Positions 1 to 8,499 of a stretch of DNA of 64,000 nucleotides are shown here, in pieces. Each line of letters opens with the position of its first letter. Position 1 is the first letter of the stretch. A program made the translations under genes and the position numbers. Source of the stretch: Bog-159 sp963738345 (lineage in GTDB: Bacteria; Acidobacteriota; Terriglobia; Bryobacterales; Bryobacteraceae). The stretch covers positions 806,001 through 870,000 of the forward strand of contig CAVTWI010000002.1 in assembly GCA_963738345.1 (NCBI GenBank). The letters run 5' to 3'. Under the pieces are notes generated by a model, which was not told the DNA's origin, searched no databases, and worked only from the letters and a program-made list of their open reading frames with translations.

Positions 1-11
1 GAGGACTGGAC

Positions 12-389
12 TTGATCCTGGACACGAATGCCCTCTCCGCATATCTGGACAAAACGCCGGAAGCGGTTGAGGTTGTGTCCGAGGCGCGTGAGCTTGCAAT
101 CCCCGTTATCGTAGCTGGGGAGTTTGCTTTTGGAATCGCGCAATCACGCCACCGCGAGGCTTACGAAAGATCCCTGCAGCGAATGCTGGACCGATGCACT
201 GTCCTTAATATCGGCATTGAGACTGCGCGGCACTACGCAGCCATCCGGATGGAACTGAAGGGAGCGGGTAAGCCGATTCCGGCCAATGACCTGTGGATCG
301 CGGCTCTTAGCCGGCAGCATGCAATTCCAGTCATGAGCCGCGACTCCCATTTCGATTTTGTGGGCGGATTGAGACGGCAAACCTGGTAG
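12..389 (+). CDS. PIN-domain toxin (VapC-like)
   Basis: Probable ribonuclease toxin of a VapBC-type module. The 125-residue product opens with the acidic PIN motif ILDTNALSAY (Asp4), has a conserved Glu near 37 (AGEFAFG), the NDLWIAA motif near 92-98 and a late Asp in SRDSHFD, which together form the usual metal site. Length is normal for VapC. The start used is TTG at 12, a few bases after GAGGA at the window edge; no ATG lies in frame. The partner antitoxin would lie upstream, outside the window. The gene sits just before a decayed ROK copy on the other strand. Confidence 0.85.
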   Translation: MILDTNALSAYLDKTPEAVEVVSEARELAIPVIVAGEFAFGIAQSRHREAYERSLQRMLDRCTVLNIGIETARHYAAIRMELKGAGKPIPANDLWIAALSRQHAIPVMSRDSHFDFVGGLRRQTW

Positions 390-405
390 CCATATGCCGC
401 AAGAA

Positions 406-608
406 CGCCTGCCGCATCACGCCCCCGCCCAGGAAAATCCTCTCCGGCGACAGCGTACAGATCCACGTCGCCAAACCCAACGCAATGTAGTGCGCCTCCA
501 CGCCATGAAACGGACACCCCCCGGGAATGGATCCGCCTGCCGGTCATGCGGCACCCGGATATGCCCCAGCTCCGGATGCACCAGTCCGTGCAAAAGCCGC
601 CCGTTCGC
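406..608 (-). pseudogene. Decayed partial copy of the ROK kinase gene
   Basis: This stretch matches the intact ROK gene at 2282-2577 nearly base for base, in the same orientation. It encodes the block GRLLHGLVHPELGHIRVPHD and the end of the sugar-kinase core (ALGLATWICTLSPERI), but about 90 bp coding for the zinc-motif loop are missing, one G is lost in a G run, and both ends of the gene are absent. It cannot make a functional kinase. It is one half of a direct-repeat bracket around the VapBC-like genes at 1044-1953. Confidence 0.85.
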
Positions 609-663
609 AGGAAAGAAGTCCATCGTGGGCTCTCGCCGCAGCCGGCCACGATTCCCTCGTTGA

Positions 664-874
664 GATCGGCGTCCCCAAGAAGCAGACCATTGTTAGATCG
701 TCGCGTAAGGAGTTGCTGCCGCGCGCGCTCCAACTTTTCCTTCAGGCCCGGAGGTGCGGGGTGCGTCGCCGTGAACTCGTCCTCGACGCGCTCACGCTCT
801 GTTATATCCTTTTCCACTTCTTCGATCGTGCCAAGGTAGTAGGTGATCGCGCGGTAAATCCCAACGGGGCCGAA
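664..874 (-). pseudogene. Remnant resembling the C-terminal half of a DUF433-type antitoxin
   Basis: Read on the minus strand, one open frame gives GIYRAITYYLGTIEEVEKDI followed by TERERVEDEF and a PPGLKEKLERARQQL tail. The pattern 'helix - Ala/Leu-x-Tyr-Tyr-Leu - Glu-Glu - charged helix' resembles the C-terminal part of DUF433-family antitoxins. A stop codon at 875-877 cuts off any N-terminal half, and the frame runs into the decayed ROK copy without a normal end. The nearest start is GTG at 817. The family guess rests on pattern only; it could be another small regulator. Confidence 0.35.
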
Positions 875-1043
875 CTACGGCGATCACCCTTCATCGATCT
901 TGCAAGGGTATCTCCCGTCCCTTAGTCGGGCCATCTAAGTCCGTGAAGTCTGACGGGCCTTTATCGCCGTCTTGGCTGCCAGTCGTGTGTGCCCGCCTGC
1001 GCCGGTCGCTCGTTTATCTATCAATGGACCTGGCCTCCGGAGT

Positions 1044-1484
1044 TCAGTACGGAACGCGCTCTATGCCTGTAACGAACGTAACCCCGGAGACGACCAACCC
1101 TGAAAGCCTGTTGTCGTTGGTCACGAACAAATCGGTCCTCGCCGCGGCAGCGCAAGCCAACTGGATCGCGTCGGCTGGCCGAATGCGATCCCGATTTCGA
1201 ATGTCTGCGTACCGCTCGGCTGCGTCCATGCCGAAACCGACCAATTCAACGGAATCACCCGAGAAGAAGTTGAGGTAACTCCTTTCGAGCGTGGCATTGT
1301 TTAGTTGCTTTGGCTTGGTGATTACCTCGCCGACCGTCAGGTGGCTTGTCAGCAACTCATCGCCACGGGCCAACATCCTGAGACGGAGATCAATTACCCG
1401 CGGTGACCACTCCGCATTTCTCTCGAATAAATAAATGAACAGATTCGTGTCCCAAAAAACTCTCGCCATCCGATCACCATTCAT
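1044..1484 (-). CDS. PIN-domain toxin (VapC-like)
   Basis: A 146-residue PIN-domain protein, probable RNase toxin. Motifs seen are FWDTNLFIYLFE near the N-terminus, TVGEVI (Glu), IRPADAIQLACA and FVTNDNRLS, giving the four acidic metal ligands in family order. The ATG at 1484 overlaps the end of the upstream gene (stop at 1474), as is common in antitoxin-toxin pairs; the ATG at 1469 (MARVFWDTN) is an alternative that gives a more typical PIN N-terminus. The pair lies between the intact ROK gene and its decayed copy. Confidence 0.85.
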   Translation of the reverse strand: MNGDRMARVFWDTNLFIYLFERNAEWSPRVIDLRLRMLARGDELLTSHLTVGEVITKPKQLNNATLERSYLNFFSGDSVELVGFGMDAAERYADIRNRDRIRPADAIQLACAAAARTDLFVTNDNRLSGLVVSGVTFVTGIERVPY

Positions 1485-1953
1485 CGCCCCGTATTCGTCT
1501 GTCCCTCAGCACAGCGAATATATATGGGTAGTCCATCAAGTCACTGATCTCGGTGGTGCGCGCCAACGGACAACGGGACAGCGCCACTTCAAATTGCGCC
1601 CGCGTCAACTTCCGGTTGACGCGCTTCCCATCGCGGAAAAACCATATCCCCGCCCCTTCCACCTCGAAGGTTACAGGCAGTCCCCTCACAGTTTGAAACT
1701 GCTCTCCCTGATGACTGACCATACGCTGCCACACTGCCTCCGCCAGATTTCCCGCCGGGTCGGCGGACGGATGCATGGCCGGTGGCAGGGGCAGATTCTC
1801 CGATCTGAGGCGCTCCACAAACTCGTCCCCCGGCTCTGAATCCCATAGTTGCCGGCCAACTCCCAGCATCGCCAGAACCGGGTCGTTAGCCGCTCTGGCT
1901 TGGTCCTGGTCTTGATCTCTATGAAGTGGACGATTCGTATGTTTGGCGACCAT
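1474..1953 (-). CDS. Probable antitoxin partner with a C-terminal unknown domain
   Basis: A 159-residue protein translated just ahead of, and overlapping, the PIN toxin. Residues about 20-50 (DPVLAMLGVGRQLWDSEPGD) resemble the DNA-binding/neutralising part of VapB-like antitoxins. The second half carries a separate domain (GLPVTFEVEG, then LTRAQFEVAL and SDLMDYPYIFAVLRDRRI) that I recognise as a recurring pattern in hypothetical proteins but cannot name. AGAGATAGAGAA just before the ATG at 1953 may serve as ribosome-binding site. Function as antitoxin is inferred from position; the C-terminal domain is unassigned. Confidence 0.6.
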   Translation of the reverse strand: MVAKHTNRPLHRDQDQDQARAANDPVLAMLGVGRQLWDSEPGDEFVERLRSENLPLPPAMHPSADPAGNLAEAVWQRMVSHQGEQFQTVRGLPVTFEVEGAGIWFFRDGKRVNRKLTRAQFEVALSRCPLARTTEISDLMDYPYIFAVLRDRRIRGDEW

Positions 1954-2118
1954 TTCTCTATCTCTCTATATTCATATAAGATGCTAGAGAGAAGGTCAAG
2001 CTGCCTTTTGAAAAAACTGCCCAATTTTGCCCAATCGCCACCTGCACAAATCCGCCTAGTATCAGCTAAGTCATAGCAAACAAGTGGCTTAACATCATTG
2101 GCTTTGTTTGTGCCAACG

Positions 2119-3000
2119 CTATCCTGCCATCATGGCCAGCCCAATAGCGCCCAATACCCCCGCATCGCCACCCAAAGCCGGAGGCACGATATACTCCCCA
2201 ATCCCGTCCAAAATCTGCGGTGTCTGAATATAGCCATTCAGTAACGCAAGCACCTCCGCCCGGATCCGAGGGAACAGGTGGGCCTGCCGCATCACACCCC
2301 CGCCCAGGATGATCCGTTCCGGCGACAGCGTACAGATCCACGTCGCCAGACCCAACGCGATGTAGTGCGCCTCCAGGTCCCACGCCGGATGATCCGGCGC
2401 CATGATCTCGCCCCGCTGCCCCCACCGCGCCTCCACCGCCGGACCGGCCACCAATCCCTCCAGGCAATCGCCATGGAACGGACACCCGCCCGGGAATGGA
2501 TCCACCTGCCGGTCATGCGGCACCCGGATATGCCCCATCTCCGGATGCACCAGTCCGTGCAAAAGCCGCCCGTTCGCCATGCCGCCGCCGCCCATACCCG
2601 TTCCAATCGTCAGATACAAAAAGGTATCGAGGCCCTGTGCCGCGCCCCAGCGGAATTCGCCCAGCGCCGCCGCATTCACGTCCGTATCAAAGCCCACCGG
2701 CAGGCCCGTCGCACGCCGCACCGCGCCCAGCAAATCCGTATCGCGCCAGCCGGATTTGGGCGTGGTCGTAATGTAGCCGAATGTCTTCGACGCCGGGTCC
2801 AGATCCACCGGCCCGAACGACCCGATCCCGATTGCCGTCAGGCCTTCGCCTTGCGCCGCGAAGAATTCTACCGCCCGGCCGACCGTCTCGTCCGGCGTCG
2901 TGGCCGGGAATTCGGAGCGCTCAAACAGCCTCCCCGTTTCGTCACCCGTGGCGCACACAAACTTGGTGCCGCCACATTCGATTCCTCCATATATGGGCAT
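2119..3000 (-). CDS. ROK-family sugar kinase (fructokinase/glucokinase type)
   Basis: ATP-dependent phosphorylation of a hexose, probably fructose or glucose, in the cytoplasm. The product is 293 residues starting at ATG 3000 (MPIYGGIECGGTKF), which places the phosphate-binding loop at the extreme N-terminus as in the family; an ATG 57 bases upstream would add an unconserved leader. Other landmarks are GFDTDVNAAALGE (catalytic Asp), IGTGMGGGGMANGRLLHGL, PEMGHIRVPHD, and the ROK zinc motif CPFHGDCLEG. C-terminal ILGGGVM completes the fold. A partial, decayed copy lies at 406-608. Substrate cannot be told from sequence. Confidence 0.9.
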   Translation of the reverse strand: MPIYGGIECGGTKFVCATGDETGRLFERSEFPATTPDETVGRAVEFFAAQGEGLTAIGIGSFGPVDLDPASKTFGYITTTPKSGWRDTDLLGAVRRATGLPVGFDTDVNAAALGEFRWGAAQGLDTFLYLTIGTGMGGGGMANGRLLHGLVHPEMGHIRVPHDRQVDPFPGGCPFHGDCLEGLVAGPAVEARWGQRGEIMAPDHPAWDLEAHYIALGLATWICTLSPERIILGGGVMRQAHLFPRIRAEVLALLNGYIQTPQILDGIGEYIVPPALGGDAGVLGAIGLAMMAG

Positions 3001-3078
3001 CAGGCTTGTTATACCGCGAAAGCAGCTTTCTTGAGAGCAAAGCACCCGCCGCGGCACAAATACAGTAAAGGAGACCTG

Positions 3079-3522
3079 ATGATCTTAAATATTCGCAGCG
3101 CAGCCCCGCTCGTAGCTCTTCTCGCCCTAGGCATGGGATACGCCGCCACCAACACCCCGCCCGTTCGTGGACTTACCGCCCCCCTCACCCGTCCCAAGGC
3201 TGTTCACAAAGCCATGATCCCCGACGCCCAATTGGAGAAGGATATCCGCGCGCGCTTCGCCAAATCCAAGATTTCAACGCATCATTTTCAGGTTCACGTG
3301 CAGGGTGGAGTGGCGACCATCGAAGGTCAGACCGACATCCTGCAGCACAAAGGCACCGCCACGCGTCTCGCCAAAAACGCCGGAGCCATCTCGGTGGTCA
3401 ATAAGGTCGCGGTCAGCCAAGCCGCTAAAGATAAAGCTTCGAAGAACCTCGCCTCTGGTCGCCGCCGCGCCCAGGTCAAGCGCAGCGATGCTACTGCACG
3501 GACGGTGAAACGGTCCAGTTAA
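3079..3522 (+). CDS. Secreted BON-domain protein
   Basis: A 147-residue protein with an N-terminal hydrophobic signal (APLVALLALGMGYAATN) and one BON domain at about residues 48-115 (DAQLEKDIRARFAKS, then VHVQGGVATIEGQTDILQHK and AGAISVVNKVAV). BON domains bind phospholipid or envelope partners, so a periplasmic/outer-membrane role is likely. The last 30 residues are Arg/Lys/Ala rich. AAAGGAGACCTG before ATG 3079 is a strong ribosome-binding site and fixes the start within a longer open frame. Its 3' end overlaps the convergent prepilin peptidase gene by 32 bp. Confidence 0.85.
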   Translation: MILNIRSAAPLVALLALGMGYAATNTPPVRGLTAPLTRPKAVHKAMIPDAQLEKDIRARFAKSKISTHHFQVHVQGGVATIEGQTDILQHKGTATRLAKNAGAISVVNKVAVSQAAKDKASKNLASGRRRAQVKRSDATARTVKRSS

Positions 3523-4330
3523 GCCACCGCAGCACATCCGGACCCGCCAACGAAATCGCGATCCCTGCTAGTCCCAGAAACGTACCGAAGGGAAGCTCGT
3601 AAGTGGCCGTATCCCGGTTGGTAAATCGAATATAGGCGTACCCAATCAGCGCACCCGCCACCGACCCAGCGATCAATACCAGCAAGGCGCCGTACAGACC
3701 CAGAAACGCCCCTACCATCGCCACCAGTTTCACGTCGCCCAGACCCAGCCCCTCGCGATGGCGCAACTTCAGGTACAGCCATCCGCCAAACCACAGGAAA
3801 AATCCGGGCACGACAGCCCCTAGCACTGCCGCCGCTACCGAATCCCACCGTGGATCGCCGCGGAAGCCCGCAATCCAAAGCAGCACTTGCGCGATGTCGT
3901 CCCGCACCGGCACGAACCATGACAGCGCCAGTCCCGCCGCCATCCCGCCCAAGGTGAATTCGTCCGGCAGGATGCGTGCCTCCAGATCCGCGAACGTCAG
4001 ACCCACCAGCAGGGCGCTCAAAAGGCAATATTTGCCCGCCGCCAGAGTCGGTCCCAGACGCCACACCACCACGAAAAACAGAACGCCCGTCAGCAGTTCG
4101 ACCACCGGATACCGCGCCGAAATCGCCGCCTTGCAATGCCGGCAGCGCCCTCCCAAGATCACGTAGCTCAACAGGGGAATATTATCGTAAGCCGCGATCG
4201 GATGGTTGCATGCCGGGCAATACGATCGCGGCCGCACCACCGAAAGATCCTGCGGCAGGCGGTAAACGCAAACGTTCAGAAAGCTGCCGATCAGCAACCC
4301 GAAAAGCAGCGCCAAGCAAGCTTCTAACAA
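3491..4330 (-). CDS. pilD: Prepilin peptidase (A24, PilD/GspO type)
   Basis: Inner-membrane aspartic protease that removes prepilin leader peptides and usually N-methylates the new end. The 279-residue product has the N-terminal GLLIGSFLNVCVYRLP signature, the two Cys pairs CPAC and CRHC of the cytosolic methylase/zinc loop, and the two catalytic Asp motifs (FADLEARILPDE and GLGLGDVKL), with about seven hydrophobic segments. The start is TTG 4330, seven bases inside the upstream glycosyltransferase gene; no better start exists. Last gene of a four-gene envelope operon (6693 down to 3491). No pilin gene is in the window. Confidence 0.93.
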   Translation of the reverse strand: MLEACLALLFGLLIGSFLNVCVYRLPQDLSVVRPRSYCPACNHPIAAYDNIPLLSYVILGGRCRHCKAAISARYPVVELLTGVLFFVVVWRLGPTLAAGKYCLLSALLVGLTFADLEARILPDEFTLGGMAAGLALSWFVPVRDDIAQVLLWIAGFRGDPRWDSVAAAVLGAVVPGFFLWFGGWLYLKLRHREGLGLGDVKLVAMVGAFLGLYGALLVLIAGSVAGALIGYAYIRFTNRDTATYELPFGTFLGLAGIAISLAGPDVLRWLNWTVSPSVQ

Positions 4331-5208
4331 GAGAGCACCTGCCGGTAAACATCCATAGTGTTGTGAATCATCTGATCTAGCGAGAACTTCGCTGCCACCG
4401 TCTCCCGTCCACGCGCCGCCAGGCTGCGGGCCAACTCGCGATCCGCCAGCAGTCCCCGGATCGCCGCGGCGATCGGCTCCGCCTCGTTTTCCGCCAGCCA
4501 GCCGTTTTCGCCGTGCCGCACGATCTCGGGAATGCCGCCCACATTGCTCGCAATCACCGGAACCCCCGCTGCCATCGCCATCAGAATCGCCGAGCCCAAA
4601 CCTTCCGATCGTGTCAGGTACAAGAACAGTCCCGCCTCCGCCAAGTCGCCTTCGAGGTCCCGCGATAAAAGCAAATCCACCCCCGCCCGCCGCGTCGCCT
4701 CCAAAGCCAGCGCGGTGCCCTTCAGCGGATCGTCGCTGGCCGGAGCCACTACCGCATCGCCGCCCGCGCCAGGCCCGCCCACTGGCACGCCATCGTAAAC
4801 TACGGAGATCTTCTCCGCCGGCACGCCGCCTTTCATCAACATACCCTTGACGAATTGCGATACCGCCGCATACCGCGCCGCCCGCCGGTACTTCCACGGC
4901 GACCCGATAGGGAAAGCTACCCGCCGCGAAACCACCAACGGTGCGTCCGCCAGGGCCGCTGCCAGCGTATGCGTCCGCGCGTCATGCGCGTGTACCAGGT
5001 CCGCCCGCCGCGATAGCCGGTATACGGCGCAAACACCTAAAGGCCGCACGTCCAGACCCTGTGCCGCGGCCTTCTCTCCCAGCGGCGATCCCCGCCGCGC
5101 CAGCAGCGTAGACTCCACGCCTTCCCGCCGCAGGCCCGCCATCAAGCGCAAGACCTGCCATTGTCCGCCGCGCATCTCGCGCCCTGAATCAAGCTGTAAG
5201 ATGCGCAT
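4324..5208 (-). CDS. Glycosyltransferase family 4
   Basis: GT-B retaining glycosyltransferase, likely adding a sugar to lipopolysaccharide or another surface glycan. N-terminal MRILQLDSGREMRGGQWQVL with the Gly-Gly acceptor loop and LVHAHDARTH are typical of the first Rossmann domain; SEGLG at 201-205 followed by MAAGVPVIASNVGGIPE is the EX7E-type donor-binding motif. At 294 residues it is some 50 shorter than usual, with the loss in the first part of the donor domain (about 140-195), so an unseen in-frame deletion is possible. Overlaps the next gene and follows GT2 by nine bases. Confidence 0.9.
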   Translation of the reverse strand: MRILQLDSGREMRGGQWQVLRLMAGLRREGVESTLLARRGSPLGEKAAAQGLDVRPLGVCAVYRLSRRADLVHAHDARTHTLAAALADAPLVVSRRVAFPIGSPWKYRRAARYAAVSQFVKGMLMKGGVPAEKISVVYDGVPVGGPGAGGDAVVAPASDDPLKGTALALEATRRAGVDLLLSRDLEGDLAEAGLFLYLTRSEGLGSAILMAMAAGVPVIASNVGGIPEIVRHGENGWLAENEAEPIAAAIRGLLADRELARSLAARGRETVAAKFSLDQMIHNTMDVYRQVLSC

Positions 5209-5217
5209 GGCTCCCGC

Positions 5218-5970
5218 TCACCGCCGCCCCCAATTGCCCATATTCCGCGCCTTCGCGTACTTCAGGAACGTATACAGCGCCGCCATATAAGCGATCGTCA
5301 GCCCTTCGATGCCGTCCAGAAATCCGGCCTGCACGAAGTAGGTCTTCACAAACGTCCATGCCGGATCGAAGATCAGATGATTCCAGCCCACCATGGTCTT
5401 GCGCGATACCAGTTCCTCGGCGGCCAGCGTCGTGTAGCGATCCATGGTCCGTAAGTGCTCCGACAGCGAGTCGCACGTAAAGTGCAGCAGGTTCGATTCC
5501 AGGTGCCCCAGCCGCCCGCGAACCTGCACGCTCTCGTGTACAAAGTCGCCGACCCACTTCGCCTTCTCGCGATGATAAAGCCGCACCTTGCGGTCCGGAT
5601 ACCATCCGCTATGCAGAATCCAGCGCCCCAGGTATTGCGCCAGCCGGGGCATGGTGTAAGCGTCGAATTTGGGACCGTTCTTCTTGAGGTTCCAGATCTC
5701 ACCCTCCAGCGCTTCGCTCAACGCTTCGTCCGCATCGAGCGACAAAATCCAATCGTTGGTGGCCTGCTCCGCTGCCCAATTTTTCTGCCCCGCATAGCCG
5801 CGCCACGGGCTCTCGATCAGCCGCGCACCCAGCTTTTCCGCCAGTTCCATGGTGCGGTCAGCCGACCCGCTATCGAGCACGATGATCTCGTCACAGCAGC
5901 GCAGGCTCTCAATGGCTCGGGCTATATGGCGTTCTTCGTTCAGGGTGATGATCGTGGCGGTGATCTTCAT
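5218..5970 (-). CDS. Glycosyltransferase family 2 (WaaE/KdtX-like)
   Basis: GT-A inverting transferase of the lipopolysaccharide core WaaE/KdtX type. Residues 1-110 hold the nucleotide-sugar fold: ATIITLNEERHI, IIVLDSGSADRT, GYAGQKNWA and the DXD-like metal motif LSLDADEAL. Downstream blocks RWILHSGWYPDRKVRLY and FVHESVQVRG match the acceptor region of this subfamily. Length 250 is normal. The last 60 residues include a hydrophobic stretch that may lie on the membrane. It sits nine bases from both neighbours in the same operon, next to a second glycosyltransferase, which supports a joint role in one glycan. Confidence 0.92.
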   Translation of the reverse strand: MKITATIITLNEERHIARAIESLRCCDEIIVLDSGSADRTMELAEKLGARLIESPWRGYAGQKNWAAEQATNDWILSLDADEALSEALEGEIWNLKKNGPKFDAYTMPRLAQYLGRWILHSGWYPDRKVRLYHREKAKWVGDFVHESVQVRGRLGHLESNLLHFTCDSLSEHLRTMDRYTTLAAEELVSRKTMVGWNHLIFDPAWTFVKTYFVQAGFLDGIEGLTIAYMAALYTFLKYAKARNMGNWGRR

Positions 5971-5979
5971 GGCTGGCCG

Positions 5980-6693
5980 TCAGGACACGCCCTCCAGCAC
6001 CGGCGCTACCGTGAAGCACAGCAGGAAAACAATCAGCGCGATCAGCGCCAGCCACTTCCGTCCAGTCGACAAATCCGAGGGATCCACGATCACCGGATGC
6101 CGCCTCGCCAGGAAAAACAGCGCTACCGCCCAAAGGCACCATGGCCACCAGTGCCCCAGAATCCCCAGCGGAATCAAAGCGAAAATGAAGATCATCGACA
6201 GCCGTTTGTGCTTATCGCCCACCAGCGAATACAGAATGTGGCCGCCGTCCAGTTGCCCGATCGGCAACAAATTCAAAGCCGTAGCCAGTATGCCGATCCA
6301 CGCTGCCCGTGCCACCGGATGCAGATAGATGTCTCCCGCGGGCACTCCTGGGAAAATTGCCTTCTGCAGAATCCATAGCAACCCCGGCGTGCCGAACTGG
6401 ATATCGCCTTGCGCGACGATCCCCGGAATCACTTTGGAAAACGCCACGCCCACCGCCAGCGCCGGCAACAGGAACACAAACCCCGCCAGCGGCCCGGCGA
6501 CCCCGATATCGAAGAGAACGCGCTTCGAATAGATAGCAGAGCGGATGCGGATAAATGCGCCAAAAGTCCCCATCAGCGTGGGCGCGGGCATGAAGTAAGG
6601 CAAGCTGGCATCCACCCCGTAATAAACGCAAGCCAGATAATGCCCGAATTCGTGCGCCAGCAGGATGGTGAGCAGCGTGAGAGAGAAGGGCAA
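5980..6693 (-). CDS. Site-2 protease family (M50) membrane protein, core part
   Basis: Integral-membrane metalloprotease. The readable frame gives 237 residues with HEFGH at 14-18 (zinc ligands and catalytic Glu), GPLAGFV and the third-ligand motif LLPIGQLDGGH; the remainder is hydrophobic segments. The true protein is longer: coding sequence for the N-terminal part continues upstream to about 6900 but is broken by several one-base shifts, so MPFSL at 6693 is not the natural start. First gene of the operon with the two glycosyltransferases and prepilin peptidase. Substrate unknown. Confidence 0.88.
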   Translation of the reverse strand: MPFSLTLLTILLAHEFGHYLACVYYGVDASLPYFMPAPTLMGTFGAFIRIRSAIYSKRVLFDIGVAGPLAGFVFLLPALAVGVAFSKVIPGIVAQGDIQFGTPGLLWILQKAIFPGVPAGDIYLHPVARAAWIGILATALNLLPIGQLDGGHILYSLVGDKHKRLSMIFIFALIPLGILGHWWPWCLWAVALFFLARRHPVIVDPSDLSTGRKWLALIALIVFLLCFTVAPVLEGVS

Positions 6694-6900
6694 GGCCCTG
6701 CCAGATCAGGCCGGGATGGCTCCAGACGTTGACGAAAGCCCGACAGATAATGCTCCACGTCGAACGGCAGATTTCGGTTGAAATCCGCTTGCAGGCTGGA
6801 GCCTACCAGCGTGGTCGTAGAACAGGGTGGTCAGAAACAGCAGGGCATGCAGCCAATAGCGTTCGTGCGACTCGCGGCAGAAGCGCGTGGAAACCCGCGG
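6694..6900 (-). other. Frameshifted N-terminal part of the M50 protease gene
   Basis: Successive frames on the minus strand read HERYWLHALLFLTTLF, then TTTLVGSSLQADFNRNLPFD with VEHYLSGF, then WSHPGLIWQGL, which join into a plausible membrane leader that leads straight into the LPFSLTLLT of the protease core. At least three single-base changes separate these pieces within about 150 bp. Either the sequence here is of low quality or the gene is dead; similar breaks in essential genes of this window favour sequence error. Confidence 0.65.
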
Positions 6901-6982
6901 CCATTTCCGTTATCCGCGTAGGCGGGGTAAGTGGCCGCCGAATAATCCTGAGGGGACACAAATGTGATTATCTGATAGCGCG

Positions 6983-7252
6983 CTACTGCAGCGTTTGTAG
7001 TTCTTTGCCGGGCTTAAAGCGCACCGCTTTGCCGGGAGGGATGGAAACCTCGGCGCCGGTGCGCGGATTGCGCCCGATGCCGGTCTTACGCGGCTTCACG
7101 TTGAACACGCCGAAGCCGCGCAGTTCGATGCGATCTCCCTGTTCCAAGGCTTTCTTCATCGACTCGAAGACGGTTTCGACGGCCATCTCGGCCTTGGTCT
7201 TGGTAATGCCGGTTTTGTTGACAACTTCGTTGATTATATCCAGCTTGATCAA
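6983..7252 (-). CDS. HU-family DNA-binding protein
   Basis: Nucleoid-associated histone-like protein, 89 residues, complete. The arm signature GIGRNPRTGAEVSIP and the helical body (KTKAEMAVETVFESM) are typical. The start is TTG at 7252, eight bases after GGGAGG, and matches the usual N-terminus (IKLDIINEVVNKTG); an ATG is not available. A good sigma-70-type promoter lies at 7307-7336. A second HU/IHF-like gene is at 30790-31119. Confidence 0.95.
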   Translation of the reverse strand: MIKLDIINEVVNKTGITKTKAEMAVETVFESMKKALEQGDRIELRGFGVFNVKPRKTGIGRNPRTGAEVSIPPGKAVRFKPGKELQTLQ

Positions 7253-7306
7253 AATGGGCCTCCCGGAGATCGCAGGAGAGACATTCCCCGCTTAGTGTTC
7301 AACCAC

Positions 7307-7336
7307 ATGATAGGATTAGATTTATCCGAAAGTCAA
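7307..7336 (-). promoter_or_regulatory. Sigma-70-type promoter for the HU gene
   Basis: On the minus strand TTGACT (7331-7336) and TATCAT (7307-7312) are separated by 18 bp; each matches five of six consensus bases. The predicted transcript starts near 7299, giving a leader of about 45 nt before the TTG start. Confidence 0.6.
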
Positions 7337-7389
7337 GTGCTTTTGCTCGGATATGCTCCCGCGCGTCCACTATTGACTTATTCCGCAAA

Positions 7390-7563
7390 ATGCTGCAAGA
7401 TAGTGCAACCGGCATCGCCGGCACGCCGTCCTATAGCACGGGAAATGGAATGCGCTCGCCACTCAAATCCGGTATGCTGGTCGACCTACAGCAGAACAAG
7501 GCAGGACTGATCGCCGACATCATTGTCCTGGCCCTGTTCCTGGTGCTGTTGGCCGTCCGCTAA
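7390..7563 (+). CDS. Possible small membrane protein
   Basis: An open frame of 57 codons from ATG 7390, with internal ATGs at 7450 and 7474. The C-terminal 20 residues (AGLIADIIVLALFLVLLAVR) form one clear membrane segment ending in Arg; the first half is Ser/Gly/Thr rich and unremarkable. From 7474 the product would be 29 residues. No ribosome-binding site is clear at any of the starts. It ends four bases into the convergent DUF1080 gene. I recognise no family. Confidence 0.3.
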   Translation: MLQDSATGIAGTPSYSTGNGMRSPLKSGMLVDLQQNKAGLIADIIVLALFLVLLAVR

Positions 7564-8474
7564 GTCTTCGGCACTGATACCGTGATGTTGCGGAATTTCA
7601 GCCCGCCGGTATGATCGCCCTGGATGTAAAAGGGTCCCGGTTCACCTTCATTCGCATCGAGAGCCCCACCAGTAATTCCTTCAATCTCTTTATGATCGAT
7701 GGTAGTCACGCCATTGTGTACCACCGTCACCATGCGGCCCACCAGCGTGACGTCGAAAGTCTCCCACTTGCCCGGTGTACGCGGTAGCGCCGGTTCCGGA
7801 GCAATCCGCCCATACACCGAGCCGATCCGCCGTTCCGGAGGATTGCTAGTCAACGGCTCGTATTCGATTTGCACTTCGTACCGGCCGCGCAGATAAAATC
7901 CGCTGTTGCCGTCGTCCGGGCAATTCACTTCATAGTGCACTTTGAAATCTTCGAACTTGCGCGTGGTCTTCAGGTTCGCCCCGTGCGCCGAGTTCACCAG
8001 CATTCCATCCTCGACCGCCCAATGGCTCGTTGCAGTGCCGATCTGTTCCCACCCGGTCAAATCCTTACCGTTGAACAGAGGTTCTGGTGTGGTCCATGCC
8101 TTAGGCGCGCTCCGCTTCAATTCCGGCGAGCGAACGCCGCTCAGTTCGATGCTGTGGCCATTGCTCTTCTGTGTGCCAACCAGTTTCCCGTCCTTGGCCT
8201 CCAGATCCCAACTCGCAGTCTTGGACAGGTTCACCGTAAGATGCGAACCATCCGCATGAAAATCCTTCACCTGATAAACATTGCCGCCGGTGGGCTGATA
8301 CCAGACGTCCAGTTGGCCGCCCTTCTCACTCACACCCAGCCATGCAGCACCCGCGCCGTGGGGCGTCGAGATATTGAAATCCCACCGTCCAACCAGTGGA
8401 TTGCTACTCGTCTGCGCAAAAGCCGCCATCGTCAGCGCGGCGAAAACCATGAAACCGCTCGAAAACCTTCGCAT
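7560..8474 (-). CDS. Secreted DUF1080 (3-keto-disaccharide hydrolase-like) protein
   Basis: A 304-residue exported protein with signal peptide (RRFSSGFMVFAALTMAAFAQ). Residues about 25-115 form a beta-rich leader domain (NPLVGRWDFNISTPHG), followed by the DUF1080 lectin-like fold: LFNGKDLTGWEQIGTATSHW, ANLKTTRKFEDFKVHYE, NSGFYLRGRYEVQIE and GPFYIQGDHTGGLKFRNI. DUF1080 proteins are abundant in Acidobacteria and Planctomycetes, and members cleave 3-keto-glycosides; the substrate here is unknown. No clear operon partner. Confidence 0.88.
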   Translation of the reverse strand: MRRFSSGFMVFAALTMAAFAQTSSNPLVGRWDFNISTPHGAGAAWLGVSEKGGQLDVWYQPTGGNVYQVKDFHADGSHLTVNLSKTASWDLEAKDGKLVGTQKSNGHSIELSGVRSPELKRSAPKAWTTPEPLFNGKDLTGWEQIGTATSHWAVEDGMLVNSAHGANLKTTRKFEDFKVHYEVNCPDDGNSGFYLRGRYEVQIEYEPLTSNPPERRIGSVYGRIAPEPALPRTPGKWETFDVTLVGRMVTVVHNGVTTIDHKEIEGITGGALDANEGEPGPFYIQGDHTGGLKFRNITVSVPKT

Positions 8475-8499
8475 GATTGCAGTCTATTACAAATCACAA

